Positions 25,121-33,689 are shown, numbered from the stretch's first letter. The stretch is DNA of 36,646 bases from Candidatus Acidiflorens stordalenmirensis (GCA_003139995.1 PLIC01000221.1:1-36646); one strand, 5' to 3'. Made by a program: numbers and translations. Notes: generated from the sequence alone by a model not told the origin.

Positions 25121-25162
25121 GACAGGCGCCCTCGCGAGCCTGCCCTGAGCGAAGTCGAAGGG
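25121..25162. repeat. palindromic repeats between ridA and ruvB
   Basis: CCCTGAGCGAAGTCGAAGGG (25143-25162) is a copy of the CCTGAGC...GAAGG element also inside mnmE. It is preceded by CAGGCGCCCTCGCGAGCCTGCC, which resembles the outer repeat next to the RAYT gene. Confidence 0.6.
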
Positions 25163-25216
25163 TCCAAGCCGAGCGCAGCTCAGCAGCTGCCCGCGCCCAA
25201 CGCCAGTCGTGCCTCG

Positions 25217-26260
25217 CTAGAACAGCGAGCTTTGCCGCCGGTTCGGAGTGATTCCGAAATGTTCGTACGCCAACTGCGTCGCCACCCGCCCACGCGGAGT
25301 GCGGTTCAGAAAGCCGATTTGGATCAGAAAGGGCTCGTAGATTTCTTCGATGGCGTCGGGTTCTTCGGCGAGCGCCGCGCCCAGCGTATTCAAGCCCACC
25401 GGCCCGCCCTGGTACTTCTCGATAATGGTGAGCAGCAGTTTGCGGTCGACTTCATCGAAGCCGTGCCGGTCAACTTCCAACATGCTGAGCGCCGACTGGG
25501 CGGTGGGCAGATCGATGGAACCGTTGGCGCGCACCTGCGCGTAGTCGCGCACGCGGCGCAGCAGCCGGTTGGCGATACGGGGCGTTCCACGAGAACGGCT
25601 CGCGATTTCAGTGGCTCCGGGACGATCGATGCTCGCGCCAAGAATCTCCGCCGAACGTTCGACAATGACGCGAAGATCGTCGTGCGTGTAGAACTCGAGC
25701 CGCAGCAGCAATCCGAATCGCGAGCGCAGGGGCGCGGAGAGCAGTCCCGCGCGCGTGGTGGCACCGATAAAGGTGAAGGGCTTCACATCCATCGTGTGAG
25801 TACGCGCGGACGGGCCCTGGCCGATCATGATGTCGAGTTTGTAGTCTTCGAGCGCGGAGTAGAGGATCTCTTCGAGCGCGGCCTGCAGACGGTGCACTTC
25901 GTCAATAAAAAGCACCTGCCGGTCACGGAGATTGGTGAGAATTGCAGTCAGGTCACCCTTGATCTGCAGCGTCGGGCCGGACGTTTGCTGGAAGGCCGCT
26001 CCTAGCTCGTTGGCGATGATGTTGGCCAGTGTCGTCTTGCCGAGGCCTGGGGGTCCGTAGAGCAGGACGTGGTCGAGCGCTTCGCCTCGGGACTTGGCAG
26101 CCTGGATGGCGATGTCGAGATTCTCTTTGACTTTGTTCTGGCCGATGAATTCTTGCAGGCGCTGCGGGCGAAGCTTAAGCTCAAACGAAGAATCGTCCTC
26201 GACCGGGGCGGCGGAGACGAGGCGGTCTTTCAGAGCGGGATTGTCTTTGGCGGCGGACAC
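25217..26260 (-). CDS. ruvB: Holliday junction branch migration helicase RuvB
   Basis: 347 residues from GTG 26260 ([15 protein letters not shown]). The longer frame to 26407 only translates a palindromic repeat and is rejected, though the GTG has no strong ribosome site. Motifs: [12 protein letters not shown], Walker [11 protein letters not shown], Walker [27 protein letters not shown] with sensor/arginine-finger residues, and the winged-helix end [10 protein letters not shown]. Role: hexameric motor of the RuvABC resolvasome. ruvA and ruvC are not adjacent. Confidence 0.95.
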   Translation of the reverse strand: MSAAKDNPALKDRLVSAAPVEDDSSFELKLRPQRLQEFIGQNKVKENLDIAIQAAKSRGEALDHVLLYGPPGLGKTTLANIIANELGAAFQQTSGPTLQIKGDLTAILTNLRDRQVLFIDEVHRLQAALEEILYSALEDYKLDIMIGQGPSARTHTMDVKPFTFIGATTRAGLLSAPLRSRFGLLLRLEFYTHDDLRVIVERSAEILGASIDRPGATEIASRSRGTPRIANRLLRRVRDYAQVRANGSIDLPTAQSALSMLEVDRHGFDEVDRKLLLTIIEKYQGGPVGLNTLGAALAEEPDAIEEIYEPFLIQIGFLNRTPRGRVATQLAYEHFGITPNRRQSSLF

Positions 26261-26303
26261 TGAAGGCGATGGTAGCAGTTCTGAGTTCTTGGTTCTAGAT
26301 GTG

Positions 26304-26403
26304 GGGCGGACACTCTTGTCCGCCCATTTGGGATGCTCCGCGGTGGTTGGCTCAGGCGGTGCTCTCAGCGTTGACCTTGCGCGGACAGAAGTGTCCGCGC
26401 CAC
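26304..26403. repeat. pair of GCGGACA palindromes upstream of ruvB
   Basis: GGGCGGACACTCTTGTCCGCCC (26304-26325, perfect-armed hairpin) and GCGCGGACAGAAGTGTCCGCGC (26379-26400) followed by CACAC. Together they fill most of the gap between ruvB and the next gene and create a spurious N-terminal extension of the ruvB frame. Confidence 0.75.
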
Positions 26404-26412
26404 ACAATCAAT

Positions 26413-27348
26413 CTATTGCCCAATCACTCCCAGGTGCACGCCCTTCAGCTTGCCCGCGTCGAACCATGCCACCTTCTGCCCGAACCAGGTTTTATTGCCG
26501 GAGAGCTTGTACTTCTTGGTTGCCGCTGCGAAATCGCGCGTGGCGAGCAGGTAAGCGACCGGGGTCTCGCCGAACTTGGCGAGCCGATCCGAGAGCCAGC
26601 CTCCGCCGGAAGGAGCCGCCAGAATCACGGGCTCGCCGGGGAAGTACGCGAGCTTGCCGAAATCCTTCTGCGTCTCGGTGAGAGGGTCGGCCCAGCCGTA
26701 CGCCTTGCGGAACAAGGCAATCGAGGCATCGAGATTGTTGACGCCCAGTACCACGTTCTCGACCCCTTCAACCGGCGCTCCTTGTACGCTGGCCGAAATT
26801 TGGACGCGCCAGGCGCGCGGCGTCTGGTCTTCGATGATGAACGGCAGCGTGGAGCCCGGGGTTCCGGAGCCCACGTCGGCGGTCATCCACTCGATCGACA
26901 TGCCGTCGGGGCGCTTGCGGCTGCCATGCTCAGGAGTCTTAACGGGGATTCCGGCCTTCTTCAGCCGATCCGCTTCCTCCAACAAAGCGTTCGTTCCCAC
27001 TGCCCATGCGCAGGTGACCGCATCCTCACCCATAAACTTCGCCCAGCCGGAGCCCTCGGTCACGCCCGGTTTTACTGGCGCAATCAGTTCAATGTATGTC
27101 GCTTCATCGAAGCCAATGATGGCCATCTGGGTGATGCCGTTGCCGTGGGGACCGCCGAGGTCTGGAGTCATGCCCACATCCGTGAAGGCTTGGCGCAGCA
27201 CGTCGAGATTCGATCCGCAGATCGACACGTGGTCGAGTTCCAGCGCCACGCTCTTGTTTTCCTGGGTCATGGCAGGTCGGGAGATCAGCAAAATAACAAA
27301 CGCCGCGAAGGACAAGCCGCAGCAGATGGGGGAAATCCGCTTGGACAT
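26413..27348 (-). CDS. secreted glyoxalase-like (VOC) domain protein
   Basis: 311 residues from ATG 27348, chosen because AAGGAGGCACGC precedes it. Signal peptide: ISPICCGLSFAAFVILLISRPAMT. A first VOC-like module begins LELDHVSICGSNLDVLRQAF and shows FDEATYIELIAPV; a second begins GVENVVLGVNNLDASIALF. This two-module pattern matches Glyoxalase_3-type proteins. The metal ligands are only partly recognisable, so the reaction is unknown. Probably periplasmic. Confidence 0.8.
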   Translation of the reverse strand: MSKRISPICCGLSFAAFVILLISRPAMTQENKSVALELDHVSICGSNLDVLRQAFTDVGMTPDLGGPHGNGITQMAIIGFDEATYIELIAPVKPGVTEGSGWAKFMGEDAVTCAWAVGTNALLEEADRLKKAGIPVKTPEHGSRKRPDGMSIEWMTADVGSGTPGSTLPFIIEDQTPRAWRVQISASVQGAPVEGVENVVLGVNNLDASIALFRKAYGWADPLTETQKDFGKLAYFPGEPVILAAPSGGGWLSDRLAKFGETPVAYLLATRDFAAATKKYKLSGNKTWFGQKVAWFDAGKLKGVHLGVIGQ

Positions 27349-27522
27349 GCGTGCCTCCTTAAGAACGAAGAAAGAAGAAAGACGAATAGTACGCCAGAAT
27401 GCGCGATCGGGAAACGATTTCCTTGCGAGCAAGAGCTGGCTTGGCGAACGTTAAGGAAAAGGTCGTAAGCGAATATCTCACGGTAGTATTTTTCTGTGTC
27501 ATGCCGGTTTGCCTTCCGTGCG

Positions 27523-27828
27523 TTAATAATGCGGGCGATGCGCCCAATACTCCGGTCGCCTGCTACCGTGGGCGACGGCCCAGATCGTCACTACGGATTC
27601 GTGTTCCGAATAGATGATGGCGAACGGGAATCGCCAGAGCAGGAACCGCCTGGTGTTGTTCTTTCCTAACGGCCAGCGATCCGGGGCTTCGCGGATAGTG
27701 TCGGCGGCGCGATGCAGTTCTTCGATGAAGTCCAGGGCCACCTTGGGACTGCGCTGCCGATACCATGCGACCGCGCTTTTCAGATCCTCGGCCGCACCCT
27801 GGTGGTATTCGACTCGCTTAGCGCTCAT
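27523..27828 (-). CDS. RelE/ParE-type toxin of a type II toxin-antitoxin pair
   Basis: 101 residues. Family pattern: VEYHQGAAEDLKSAVAWY, then a helix pair with FIEELHRAADTIREAPDRWP, and the C-terminal strands RRFLLWRFPFAIIYSEHESVVTIWAVAHGSRRPEYW. The RFPFAIIY and AVAHGSRRPEYW strands are typical of ParE/RelE toxins. Its start lies within the end of the antitoxin gene (11-base overlap), so the two are translationally coupled. The target (gyrase or mRNA) cannot be told from the sequence. Confidence 0.88.
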   Translation of the reverse strand: MSAKRVEYHQGAAEDLKSAVAWYRQRSPKVALDFIEELHRAADTIREAPDRWPLGKNNTRRFLLWRFPFAIIYSEHESVVTIWAVAHGSRRPEYWAHRPHY

Positions 27829-28057
27829 TCACCATGGCCGTGAGTTCGCGATGCAATTCTTCCCAAGGGACGGTCACTGCCTTGCCCGCCTTCAGGTCTG
27901 CGATTCGACGTGCCACTTCCGCATCCCATGCGTCTTGGACAGAGATCGATTCGTTTGGACTGTCCAGCGTATCGAGCAGCGTGTTGGCTAACGCGGCGCG
28001 CTCGTCGGCGGGGAGCGCAAGCGCCCGTTTGAGTAGATCGGAAGTCTCCTGAATCAT
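27818..28057 (-). CDS. addiction-module antitoxin (PF09720/TIGR02574 type)
   Basis: 79 residues. The N-terminal DLLKRALALPADERAALANTLLDTLD is the signature of the putative addiction-module component family, and the C-terminal part (VPWEELHRELTA) is the usual toxin-binding end. It precedes and overlaps the toxin gene, the normal order. A TAAAAT -10-like element ends six bases before the ATG and no ribosome site is seen, so a leaderless mRNA is likely. Confidence 0.88.
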   Translation of the reverse strand: MIQETSDLLKRALALPADERAALANTLLDTLDSPNESISVQDAWDAEVARRIADLKAGKAVTVPWEELHRELTAMVNER

Positions 28058-28063
28058 GGCTAC

Positions 28064-28069
28064 ATTTTA
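28064..28069 (-). promoter_or_regulatory. -10 element of the antitoxin gene
   Basis: TAAAAT on the minus strand, six bases before the antitoxin ATG. The spacing puts the transcription start at or next to the ATG. The -35 region is poor. Confidence 0.4.
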
Positions 28070-28092
28070 CCCCAGGTGTGAACTTTTCCACT

Positions 28093-28128
28093 CCCACCTT
28101 CGCAAAGTGCACGAAGGATGGAGCACCC
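28093..28128. repeat. palindromic repeat, second copy of the yidC-type element
   Basis: CCCACCTTCGCAAAGTGCACGAAGG... matches the yidC-internal repeat at 18132-18171. Each stem arm has lost one matching base, so the hairpin (CCTTCG/CGAAGG) is preserved. It sits between two divergent genes. Confidence 0.65.
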
Positions 28129-28145
28129 GGCCCCCTGCACTTAGC

Positions 28146-28151
28146 TATAAT
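28146..28151 (+). promoter_or_regulatory. consensus -10 element just before a start codon
   Basis: A perfect TATAAT, seven bases before the ATG at 28159, with no ribosome site between. It suggests a leaderless transcript. No good -35 is visible. Confidence 0.5.
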
Positions 28152-28158
28152 CAACGGC

Positions 28159-28410
28159 ATGGTCGAAAACGCGCTTCGTGAGCCCGGAGATGCAGACTTT
28201 ATTGAACGACATCCAGAAGGGGAATACGAGATTGAGTTGCTGTTTTATCAATTGCCAAACGGGCATTTCAAACTCGGCGGCCACATCGTAAATGCACATC
28301 AGAGCAAGATTGGGTTCGGCATCCTTGGGGATTTTCCTACGCGAGAGGCAGCAAGGGCGGGTGGACTCAGAGCTGGGCGAGAGAGAATTCAAAGAGGCTT
28401 CGAGATTTAG
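28159..28410 (+). CDS. small protein of unknown function
   Basis: 83 residues from ATG 28159, placed seven bases after a TATAAT; the longer frame from 28078 begins inside the palindromic repeat and is rejected. The protein is acidic, then basic: ENALREPGDADFIERHPEGE, strands YEIELLFYQLPNGHFKLGG and IVNAHQSKIGFGILGDF, then an Arg-rich tail. I do not recognise a domain. It is divergent from the toxin-antitoxin pair and followed 24 bases later by a secreted-protein gene. Confidence 0.6.
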   Translation: MVENALREPGDADFIERHPEGEYEIELLFYQLPNGHFKLGGHIVNAHQSKIGFGILGDFPTREAARAGGLRAGRERIQRGFEI

Positions 28411-28434
28411 ATCGCTGGACTTAGAGAGGCATCT

Positions 28435-28890
28435 ATGCGCTACTTCGCTGCCGTGCTGTTTTTCTCCGCTTGTTGCTTCGGGCAACAGCGAGATGATGTC
28501 TTACGGGGAGCTGCTTGGCAGAGCTACTCGGAACAGTTCAAAGGCGGCTATATTACAGGTTATATCTCCGCCATGGGCTATGCCTCCGTCACGACCTGCA
28601 TGTCCATCAAGGACGCTGAGGCTCATAAGGCGTGTTTCTCCCATGCGCAAGACTATGACTTCGATTCGATCACCGTTGGTCAACTCCTGAATGGCATGAA
28701 CACGTTCTACAAGGATTTTCGGAACTTTCAAGTGCCGCTGACGATGGCAATGAGTCTCGTCAGAGATGAGATTCGGGGTCGCTCCGAGCAAGACATTCAG
28801 AAGGAGTTAGATTCTTGGCGGCAGTGTGTCGCCGGGGATTTTAACAAATGTTTTCCAGCCGCTAAACCCGACGCGACAAGTAAGCCGTGA
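28435..28890 (+). CDS. secreted protein, possibly Rap1a/Tai-like
   Basis: 151 residues with a short signal peptide (MRYFAAVLFFSACCFGQQ). The mature part is helical with four cysteines. SEQFKGGYITGYISAMGYAS, then DSITVGQLLNGMNTFYKDF and LTMAMSLVRDEIRG follow the pattern of Rap1a/Tai4-type small periplasmic proteins (YxxGY helix, TVGQL, long last helix). Some members of that family are immunity proteins against type VI effectors. No effector or type VI gene is nearby, so any such role here is speculative. Confidence 0.6.
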   Translation: MRYFAAVLFFSACCFGQQRDDVLRGAAWQSYSEQFKGGYITGYISAMGYASVTTCMSIKDAEAHKACFSHAQDYDFDSITVGQLLNGMNTFYKDFRNFQVPLTMAMSLVRDEIRGRSEQDIQKELDSWRQCVAGDFNKCFPAAKPDATSKP

Positions 28891-28933
28891 CACGCTGCCA
28901 GCCGTCGATGGTCGAACGCGCATAGACCTTTTC

Positions 28934-29437
28934 TCACTTAGGGGCGACCTCGCTGGTGCATTCCCACACACGGGCTCCTTCTGCGCGCGCTGCCTTAGCG
29001 AGATCGCGATCAGCAGTTATGAGTATCGACTGAGATTCCCCAACTAATACTCTAAACTGTCCTTGCATTATCGTCACAATCTGAAAACAATCGACGAAAT
29101 CGATTTTATATTGTGCAACCAGACGCTCGACCTCACTGGTTACGAGAGGCAACAAAATTGGAACCTCGTCGATCCGGAAGGTGTTCCCAATGACGCGGAT
29201 GAAGTTTCTTACATAGACGAGGTACTGTTCTTCAGAAATACCCTTGCGCTGAAATTTGCGCTTGAACGCTCCAAAAGCCTCCGCAACACAGAATGAAGTT
29301 GTGTAAACTGGGCGTGCGTGTTCATGGTAATAACGCCTAAGAGTATCCCTCCCCGGCTCTTCATCCTGGTCATCTGCGACAAGCTTCACCAAGGCAGACG
29401 CGTCAAAGTAGTGAACTTTGACCGCATAGTAATCCAT
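28934..29437 (-). CDS. PIN-domain protein (VapC-like ribonuclease)
   Basis: 167 residues. Acidic PIN residues are in place: D12 in HYFDASALVKLV, E53 in FCVAEAFGAF, D113/D116 in YKIDFVDCFQI, and D143 in ILITADRDLAKAA. AGAGGAAATCGT is the ribosome site. The gene begins fifteen bases after the stop of the EF-G-like gene on the same strand. No antitoxin frame is seen on either side, so it is an orphan by position. VapC toxins typically cut tRNA or rRNA; this one's target is unknown. Confidence 0.85.
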   Translation of the reverse strand: MDYYAVKVHYFDASALVKLVADDQDEEPGRDTLRRYYHEHARPVYTTSFCVAEAFGAFKRKFQRKGISEEQYLVYVRNFIRVIGNTFRIDEVPILLPLVTSEVERLVAQYKIDFVDCFQIVTIMQGQFRVLVGESQSILITADRDLAKAARAEGARVWECTSEVAPK

Positions 29438-29452
29438 ACGATTTCCTCTTGC

Positions 29453-31570
29453 TTATTCCTCTTCTTCTTTCACCTCGCCGCGCTCCGCCTTGGCCTTTTC
29501 GATAATCTTGTCCTGCAGTTGTTGCGGCACCGTGTCGTAGTGGTGCATTTCCATGGAGAAGCTGCCGCGGCCCTGCGTCATGGAAGTGAGATCGGCGCCG
29601 TAGGTAAGCATTTCGGCCATGGGCACCTCGGCCTTCACGATCGTGTTGCCAGCCTTGTTATCCATGCCCTGGATGCGTCCGCGGCGGCTGTTGAGGTCGC
29701 CCATGATGGTGCCGGCGAACTCGTCGGGCACGGTGATCTCGACCGTCATGATCGGTTCGAGCAGCGTCGGCTTGGCAACTTCCATGGCCTTGCGGAAGGC
29801 GATGCGGCCCGCCATCTGGAACGAGAGGTCGTTCGAATCCACGTCGTGGTAAGAGCCGTCGTATAGGATCACGCGGAAGTTCACCACGGGATAGCCCGCA
29901 AGAAAGCCCCGGGCCGCCGCGTCCTTGATTCCCTTTTCGACGGCGGGAATGAAGTTGCGCGGAATCGAACCGCCAAAGATGTCGTTGACGAACTCGAATT
30001 CGGCTCCGCGTGGCAGCGGCTCCATCTTGATCTTGCAATCGCCGTACTGGCCGTGGCCGCCGGTCTGCTTCTTGTGGCGTCCCTGCACATCAGCTTTGCC
30101 GCGAATGGTTTCGCGATACGGCACCTTGGGCGCCTTGAGCACGACTTCGGCGTGGTACCGCTTCTTCATCTTCGAGACCACGACTTCGATGTGCTGCTGC
30201 CCCGTGCCCGCGATCAGGAATTCCTTGGTCTGTGGGTCGCGGAAAAAGCGCAGCATGGCGTCTTCTTCCATAAGCTTGTGCAGCCCGACGCCGAGCTTGT
30301 CTTCATCCGCGCGGCTCTTCGGCTCGATGGCGAAGGTGATGGCCGGCTCGGGCAGTTGCACCACCGGATAGCGGATCGGCGATGCCTTATCGCCCAGCGT
30401 GTCGCCCGTAAGAGTTTCTCTCAGCTTCGCGACCGAGCCGATATCGCCGGCATGTAGTTCCGAAATCGGAACCGCCTGCTTGCCCTGGATCAGCGAAATG
30501 TGCGCAAACTTCTCCAGCGTATTGCGATTGTAGTTCTGCAGCGCGGCGTCGTTCTTCAGCACGCCGGAAAAAACCTTGAAATAGGAAATGCGCCCGGCGA
30601 ACGCGTCCGACATGGTCTTGAAAACATAGACGGAAACCGGCTCGCTGTCGGTGCCTTTGCGCGTGGCCGGCTCGCTGCCGCCCTCGGAGGGCTGGCCGGC
30701 GATGGCGTGATGCTCGCTGGCCGCGGGCGTGTAGTCCACGATGAAATCCATCAACTCGTCGACCCCGATGTTGCCCAGGCCGGAGGTGAACAGCACGGGA
30801 AAAAGTTTGTCTTCGCGAATCGCTTCATGCAGCGCCGGAACCAGATGCTCCTCGGGGATCGTCCCCGTTTCAAAGAACTCTTCCATCAACTCGTCTTTGC
30901 CTTCGGCGACGAGCTCCACCAATCTTTCGTGCGCCTCCTTCGCCACGCCGGCCATGTCGGCGGGAATCGGGCCTTCCTTGCCCTTGCCGTTTCCGCCCAT
31001 CTCGTAGGTGTACGCCTTCATGCGGACCAGATCGATAACGCCGCTGAGACTCTTCTCACTGCCGATCGGCAGTTGCAGCGGCGTGACCGCGCGGCCGAAG
31101 GCGCTGGTCAGCGATTCGAGCGCGCGGTTGGCGTCGGCGCGCTCGCGATCCATGCGGTTGACCACGATCATGCGCGGCAGTTTGATCTCGTCGCAGTACC
31201 CCCAGACACGCTGGGTCACGACCTCGACCCCGGCAACGCCGTCCACCACGACCAGCGCCGCGTCCACCACCGGCAGCACCATCTTGGCTTCGTGGACGAA
31301 CATGTTGAAGCCGGGAGTGTCCAGCAGATTGATCTTCACCTTCGAATCCGTCTTGCCCCACTCGACAAAAGCGAGGCCGGTCGAGATCGACATCTGGCGG
31401 GCGATTTCTTCTTCGTCGTAGTCGGTCGGGGCGGAGCCGTCGTCGACGCGTCCCAGGCGCGGCGCGGCTCCGGCCGTGTAGAGCATGGCGGACACCAGGG
31501 TGGTTTTGCCGGCATGACCGTGTCCGATCAGGGCAAGGTTGCGGAGATTGGCTGCTTCGTACACTTTCAC
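29453..31570 (-). CDS. elongation factor G-like GTPase (EF-G2/FusA2 type)
   Basis: 705 residues with EF-G domains I-V. Walker A is GHGHAGKT (16-23), where canonical EF-G has GHIDAGKT. Switch I reads RQMSISTG instead of ERGITI. Switch II is DTPGF (84-88) with Phe in place of the catalytic His, and G4 is NRMD. Later domains are complete (GGHGQYGDCKI, GYPVVNFRVILYDGSYHDVDS, GRGSFSMEMHHYDTVP). These changes mark the EF-G2-type paralogue rather than the housekeeping translocase. The tail is acidic (EEEE). A PIN-domain gene follows closely. Confidence 0.9.
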   Translation of the reverse strand: MKVYEAANLRNLALIGHGHAGKTTLVSAMLYTAGAAPRLGRVDDGSAPTDYDEEEIARQMSISTGLAFVEWGKTDSKVKINLLDTPGFNMFVHEAKMVLPVVDAALVVVDGVAGVEVVTQRVWGYCDEIKLPRMIVVNRMDRERADANRALESLTSAFGRAVTPLQLPIGSEKSLSGVIDLVRMKAYTYEMGGNGKGKEGPIPADMAGVAKEAHERLVELVAEGKDELMEEFFETGTIPEEHLVPALHEAIREDKLFPVLFTSGLGNIGVDELMDFIVDYTPAASEHHAIAGQPSEGGSEPATRKGTDSEPVSVYVFKTMSDAFAGRISYFKVFSGVLKNDAALQNYNRNTLEKFAHISLIQGKQAVPISELHAGDIGSVAKLRETLTGDTLGDKASPIRYPVVQLPEPAITFAIEPKSRADEDKLGVGLHKLMEEDAMLRFFRDPQTKEFLIAGTGQQHIEVVVSKMKKRYHAEVVLKAPKVPYRETIRGKADVQGRHKKQTGGHGQYGDCKIKMEPLPRGAEFEFVNDIFGGSIPRNFIPAVEKGIKDAAARGFLAGYPVVNFRVILYDGSYHDVDSNDLSFQMAGRIAFRKAMEVAKPTLLEPIMTVEITVPDEFAGTIMGDLNSRRGRIQGMDNKAGNTIVKAEVPMAEMLTYGADLTSMTQGRGSFSMEMHHYDTVPQQLQDKIIEKAKAERGEVKEEEE

Positions 31571-31708
31571 GGGTTCTCTCCTTCCGCAGGCTTACGGGAA
31601 GGGTGATACGGCCCGGAATGAGGATGAGTACAGGCTACAGGCCAGCCCAACATCACCTGCGAAACTTCTGATGCTAACACAGGGGGTGGGGCTCAAGGAA
31701 CAGCTCAT

Positions 31709-31728
31709 GTAGGGGCGGCCGTCCCTAC
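31709..31728. repeat. palindromic repeat between thrS and the EF-G gene
   Basis: GTAGGGGCGGCCGTCCCTAC, an inverted repeat with GTAGGG/CCCTAC ends like the RAYT-flanking repeats. It sits fifteen bases beyond the thrS stop and has no T-run. Confidence 0.55.
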
Positions 31729-31742
31729 ATCGGCATTGCCGA

Positions 31743-33689
31743 CTACAAAGTTGCGCTCTTCTCCACAATCAGCTTCTTGATCTTCTCCACAAACTCCGCC
31801 GTCGCCATGTCTTCGGTCTTCTCTTTCCCGCGGGTGCGGACGTTGACCTTATCGGCCTCAACTTCTTTGTCTCCCACCACCAGCAGGAACGGGACTTTCT
31901 GCATAGCGTGTTCACGGATTTTCGCGTTCATCTTTTCGTTGCGGCTGTCCACTTCCACGCGCACGCCTGCCGCCCGCAATTGCGACGCGACTTTTTCCGC
32001 GTACTCCGTATGGCGCTCGGCGATCGGGATCATCGCCACCTGAACCGGCGAGAGCCACACCGGGAACGCTCCGGCGTAGTGCTCGATCAGCACGCCGAAG
32101 AAGCGCTCGACCGATCCGTAGAGCGCGCGGTGGACCATCAGTGGCTGCTTGCGGGTGCCGTCTTCGGCTACGTATTCGAGCTGGAAGCGCTGCGGCAGGT
32201 TGAAGTCGAACTGCACGGTCGAGAGCTGCCACAGGCGTCCGATGGCGTCGACCAGCTTGATGTCGATCTTCGGACCGTAGAACGCGGCTTCACCAGGCAT
32301 TGTTTTGTATTCGATGTTCAGCCTCTTCAGCGCGTTTTCCAGCGAGTGGGTCCCGAGGTTCCACTGCTCTTCGCTGCCCAGGAAGCTCTTCTTGTCCTTC
32401 GGATCCCAGGTGGAAAGATCAGTCTGGAACTGGTCGAAGCCGAAGGCCTTCAGCACGGCGAGCGCGAACTCCAGGCAGCCGACGATTTCGTTTTCAATCT
32501 GCTCGGGAGTGCAGAAGATGTGCGCGTCGTCCTGCGTAAAGCCGCGCACGCGCAGCAGGCCGTGCATCACGCCCGAGCGCTCGTAGCGATAGACGGTGCC
32601 GAGTTCGCCGAGCCGCACCGGCAGATCGCGATACGACTTCAGCGAATCTTTGTAGATCAGGATGTGGCCCGGGCAATTCATCGGCTTGAGGCGATATTCG
32701 GCGTCGTCGAGCTCCATGGCGTCGAACATGTTCTGCGAGTAGTAGCCCTCGTGGCCCGAGGTGTGGAACAACTGGCGGCGCGACACGTGCGGCGTGCAGA
32801 CCAGCGAGTAGCCGCGCCGCAGGTATTCTTCGCGCATCCAGTCTTCCATCTCCTTGCGGATGATCCCGCCCTTCGGATGCCAGAAGATCAGCCCAGGCCC
32901 GGCGAGTTCCTGGATCGAAAACAAGTCGAGCTGTTTGCCCAGCACGCGATGGTCGCGCTTCTTCGCTTCTTCGATGCCGGTGAGGTAGGCGTCGAGATCC
33001 TTCTTCGAGAAAAACGACGTGCCGTAAATGCGTTGCAGTTGCTGGTTCTTTTCGTCGCCCAGCCAGTAGGCGCCGGCGATGTTGAGCAGCTTGAACGCCT
33101 TGATCTTTCCAGTCGAAGGCAGGTGCGGGCCGCGGCAGAAATCCTGAAACTTGCCGGTCTTGTAGATCGAAATTTTTTCATCGGGCTTCGTGAATTGCTC
33201 GATGAAATGGCACTTCATAAAGTCGCCTTCGCCCTTGAACTTTTCGAGCCCTTCCTTGCGCGGCAGAAATTCGCGCGCATAGGGCAGGTTTTCGCGGACA
33301 AGCTCCTGCATTTTCTTTTCGATCTTTTCGAGATCCTCGGGAGTGAACGCGGTCGGGCGATAAAAGTCGTAGAAGAATCCGTTCTCAGTCGCGGGCCCGT
33401 GGCCAAGCTTGGTCTCGGGAAAGAGTTCAAGCACGGCAGCGGCGAGCAGGTGCGCGGACGAATGCCGATAAACTTCAAGCGCCTCCGCATCCTTCTCAGT
33501 GATGATGTGCAGGTCGGCGTCTTTCTCAAGCGGCTGGGTCAGGTCGATCAGATCGCCGTTAGTCTTGGCGGCAAGAGCGGCGTCGGCCAGACGCGGGTTG
33601 ATGGACTTGGCAACGTCGAGCGCAGTCGCGCCTTTAGCGACTTCTTTGGTGCTGCCGTCGGGGAGCTTGAGATGAATGCTGTCGGACAT
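31743..33689 (-). CDS. thrS: threonyl-tRNA synthetase
   Basis: 648 residues from ATG 33689 (SDSIHLKLPDGSTKEVAKG), which has AAGG upstream; the frame to 33758 runs into a repeat. Domains: TGS (about 1-65), editing N2 domain with HSSAHLLAAAV and the YRHSSAH motif, class II catalytic core with the zinc ligands in MNCPGH, GVMHGLLRVRGFTQDDAH and MVHRALYGS, and the C-terminal anticodon-binding domain (VQVAMIPIAERHTEYAEKV). Role: charges tRNA-Thr and edits Ser-tRNA-Thr. Confidence 0.97.
   Translation of the reverse strand: MSDSIHLKLPDGSTKEVAKGATALDVAKSINPRLADAALAAKTNGDLIDLTQPLEKDADLHIITEKDAEALEVYRHSSAHLLAAAVLELFPETKLGHGPATENGFFYDFYRPTAFTPEDLEKIEKKMQELVRENLPYAREFLPRKEGLEKFKGEGDFMKCHFIEQFTKPDEKISIYKTGKFQDFCRGPHLPSTGKIKAFKLLNIAGAYWLGDEKNQQLQRIYGTSFFSKKDLDAYLTGIEEAKKRDHRVLGKQLDLFSIQELAGPGLIFWHPKGGIIRKEMEDWMREEYLRRGYSLVCTPHVSRRQLFHTSGHEGYYSQNMFDAMELDDAEYRLKPMNCPGHILIYKDSLKSYRDLPVRLGELGTVYRYERSGVMHGLLRVRGFTQDDAHIFCTPEQIENEIVGCLEFALAVLKAFGFDQFQTDLSTWDPKDKKSFLGSEEQWNLGTHSLENALKRLNIEYKTMPGEAAFYGPKIDIKLVDAIGRLWQLSTVQFDFNLPQRFQLEYVAEDGTRKQPLMVHRALYGSVERFFGVLIEHYAGAFPVWLSPVQVAMIPIAERHTEYAEKVASQLRAAGVRVEVDSRNEKMNAKIREHAMQKVPFLLVVGDKEVEADKVNVRTRGKEKTEDMATAEFVEKIKKLIVEKSATL

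Noticed and set aside
30500-31606. 368-codon plus-strand frame opposite the EF-G gene
   Set aside because: Antisense shadow with no domain.
31709-31728. Hairpin after thrS as a Rho-independent terminator
   Set aside because: No T-run on the minus strand and the ends match the dispersed repeat family.
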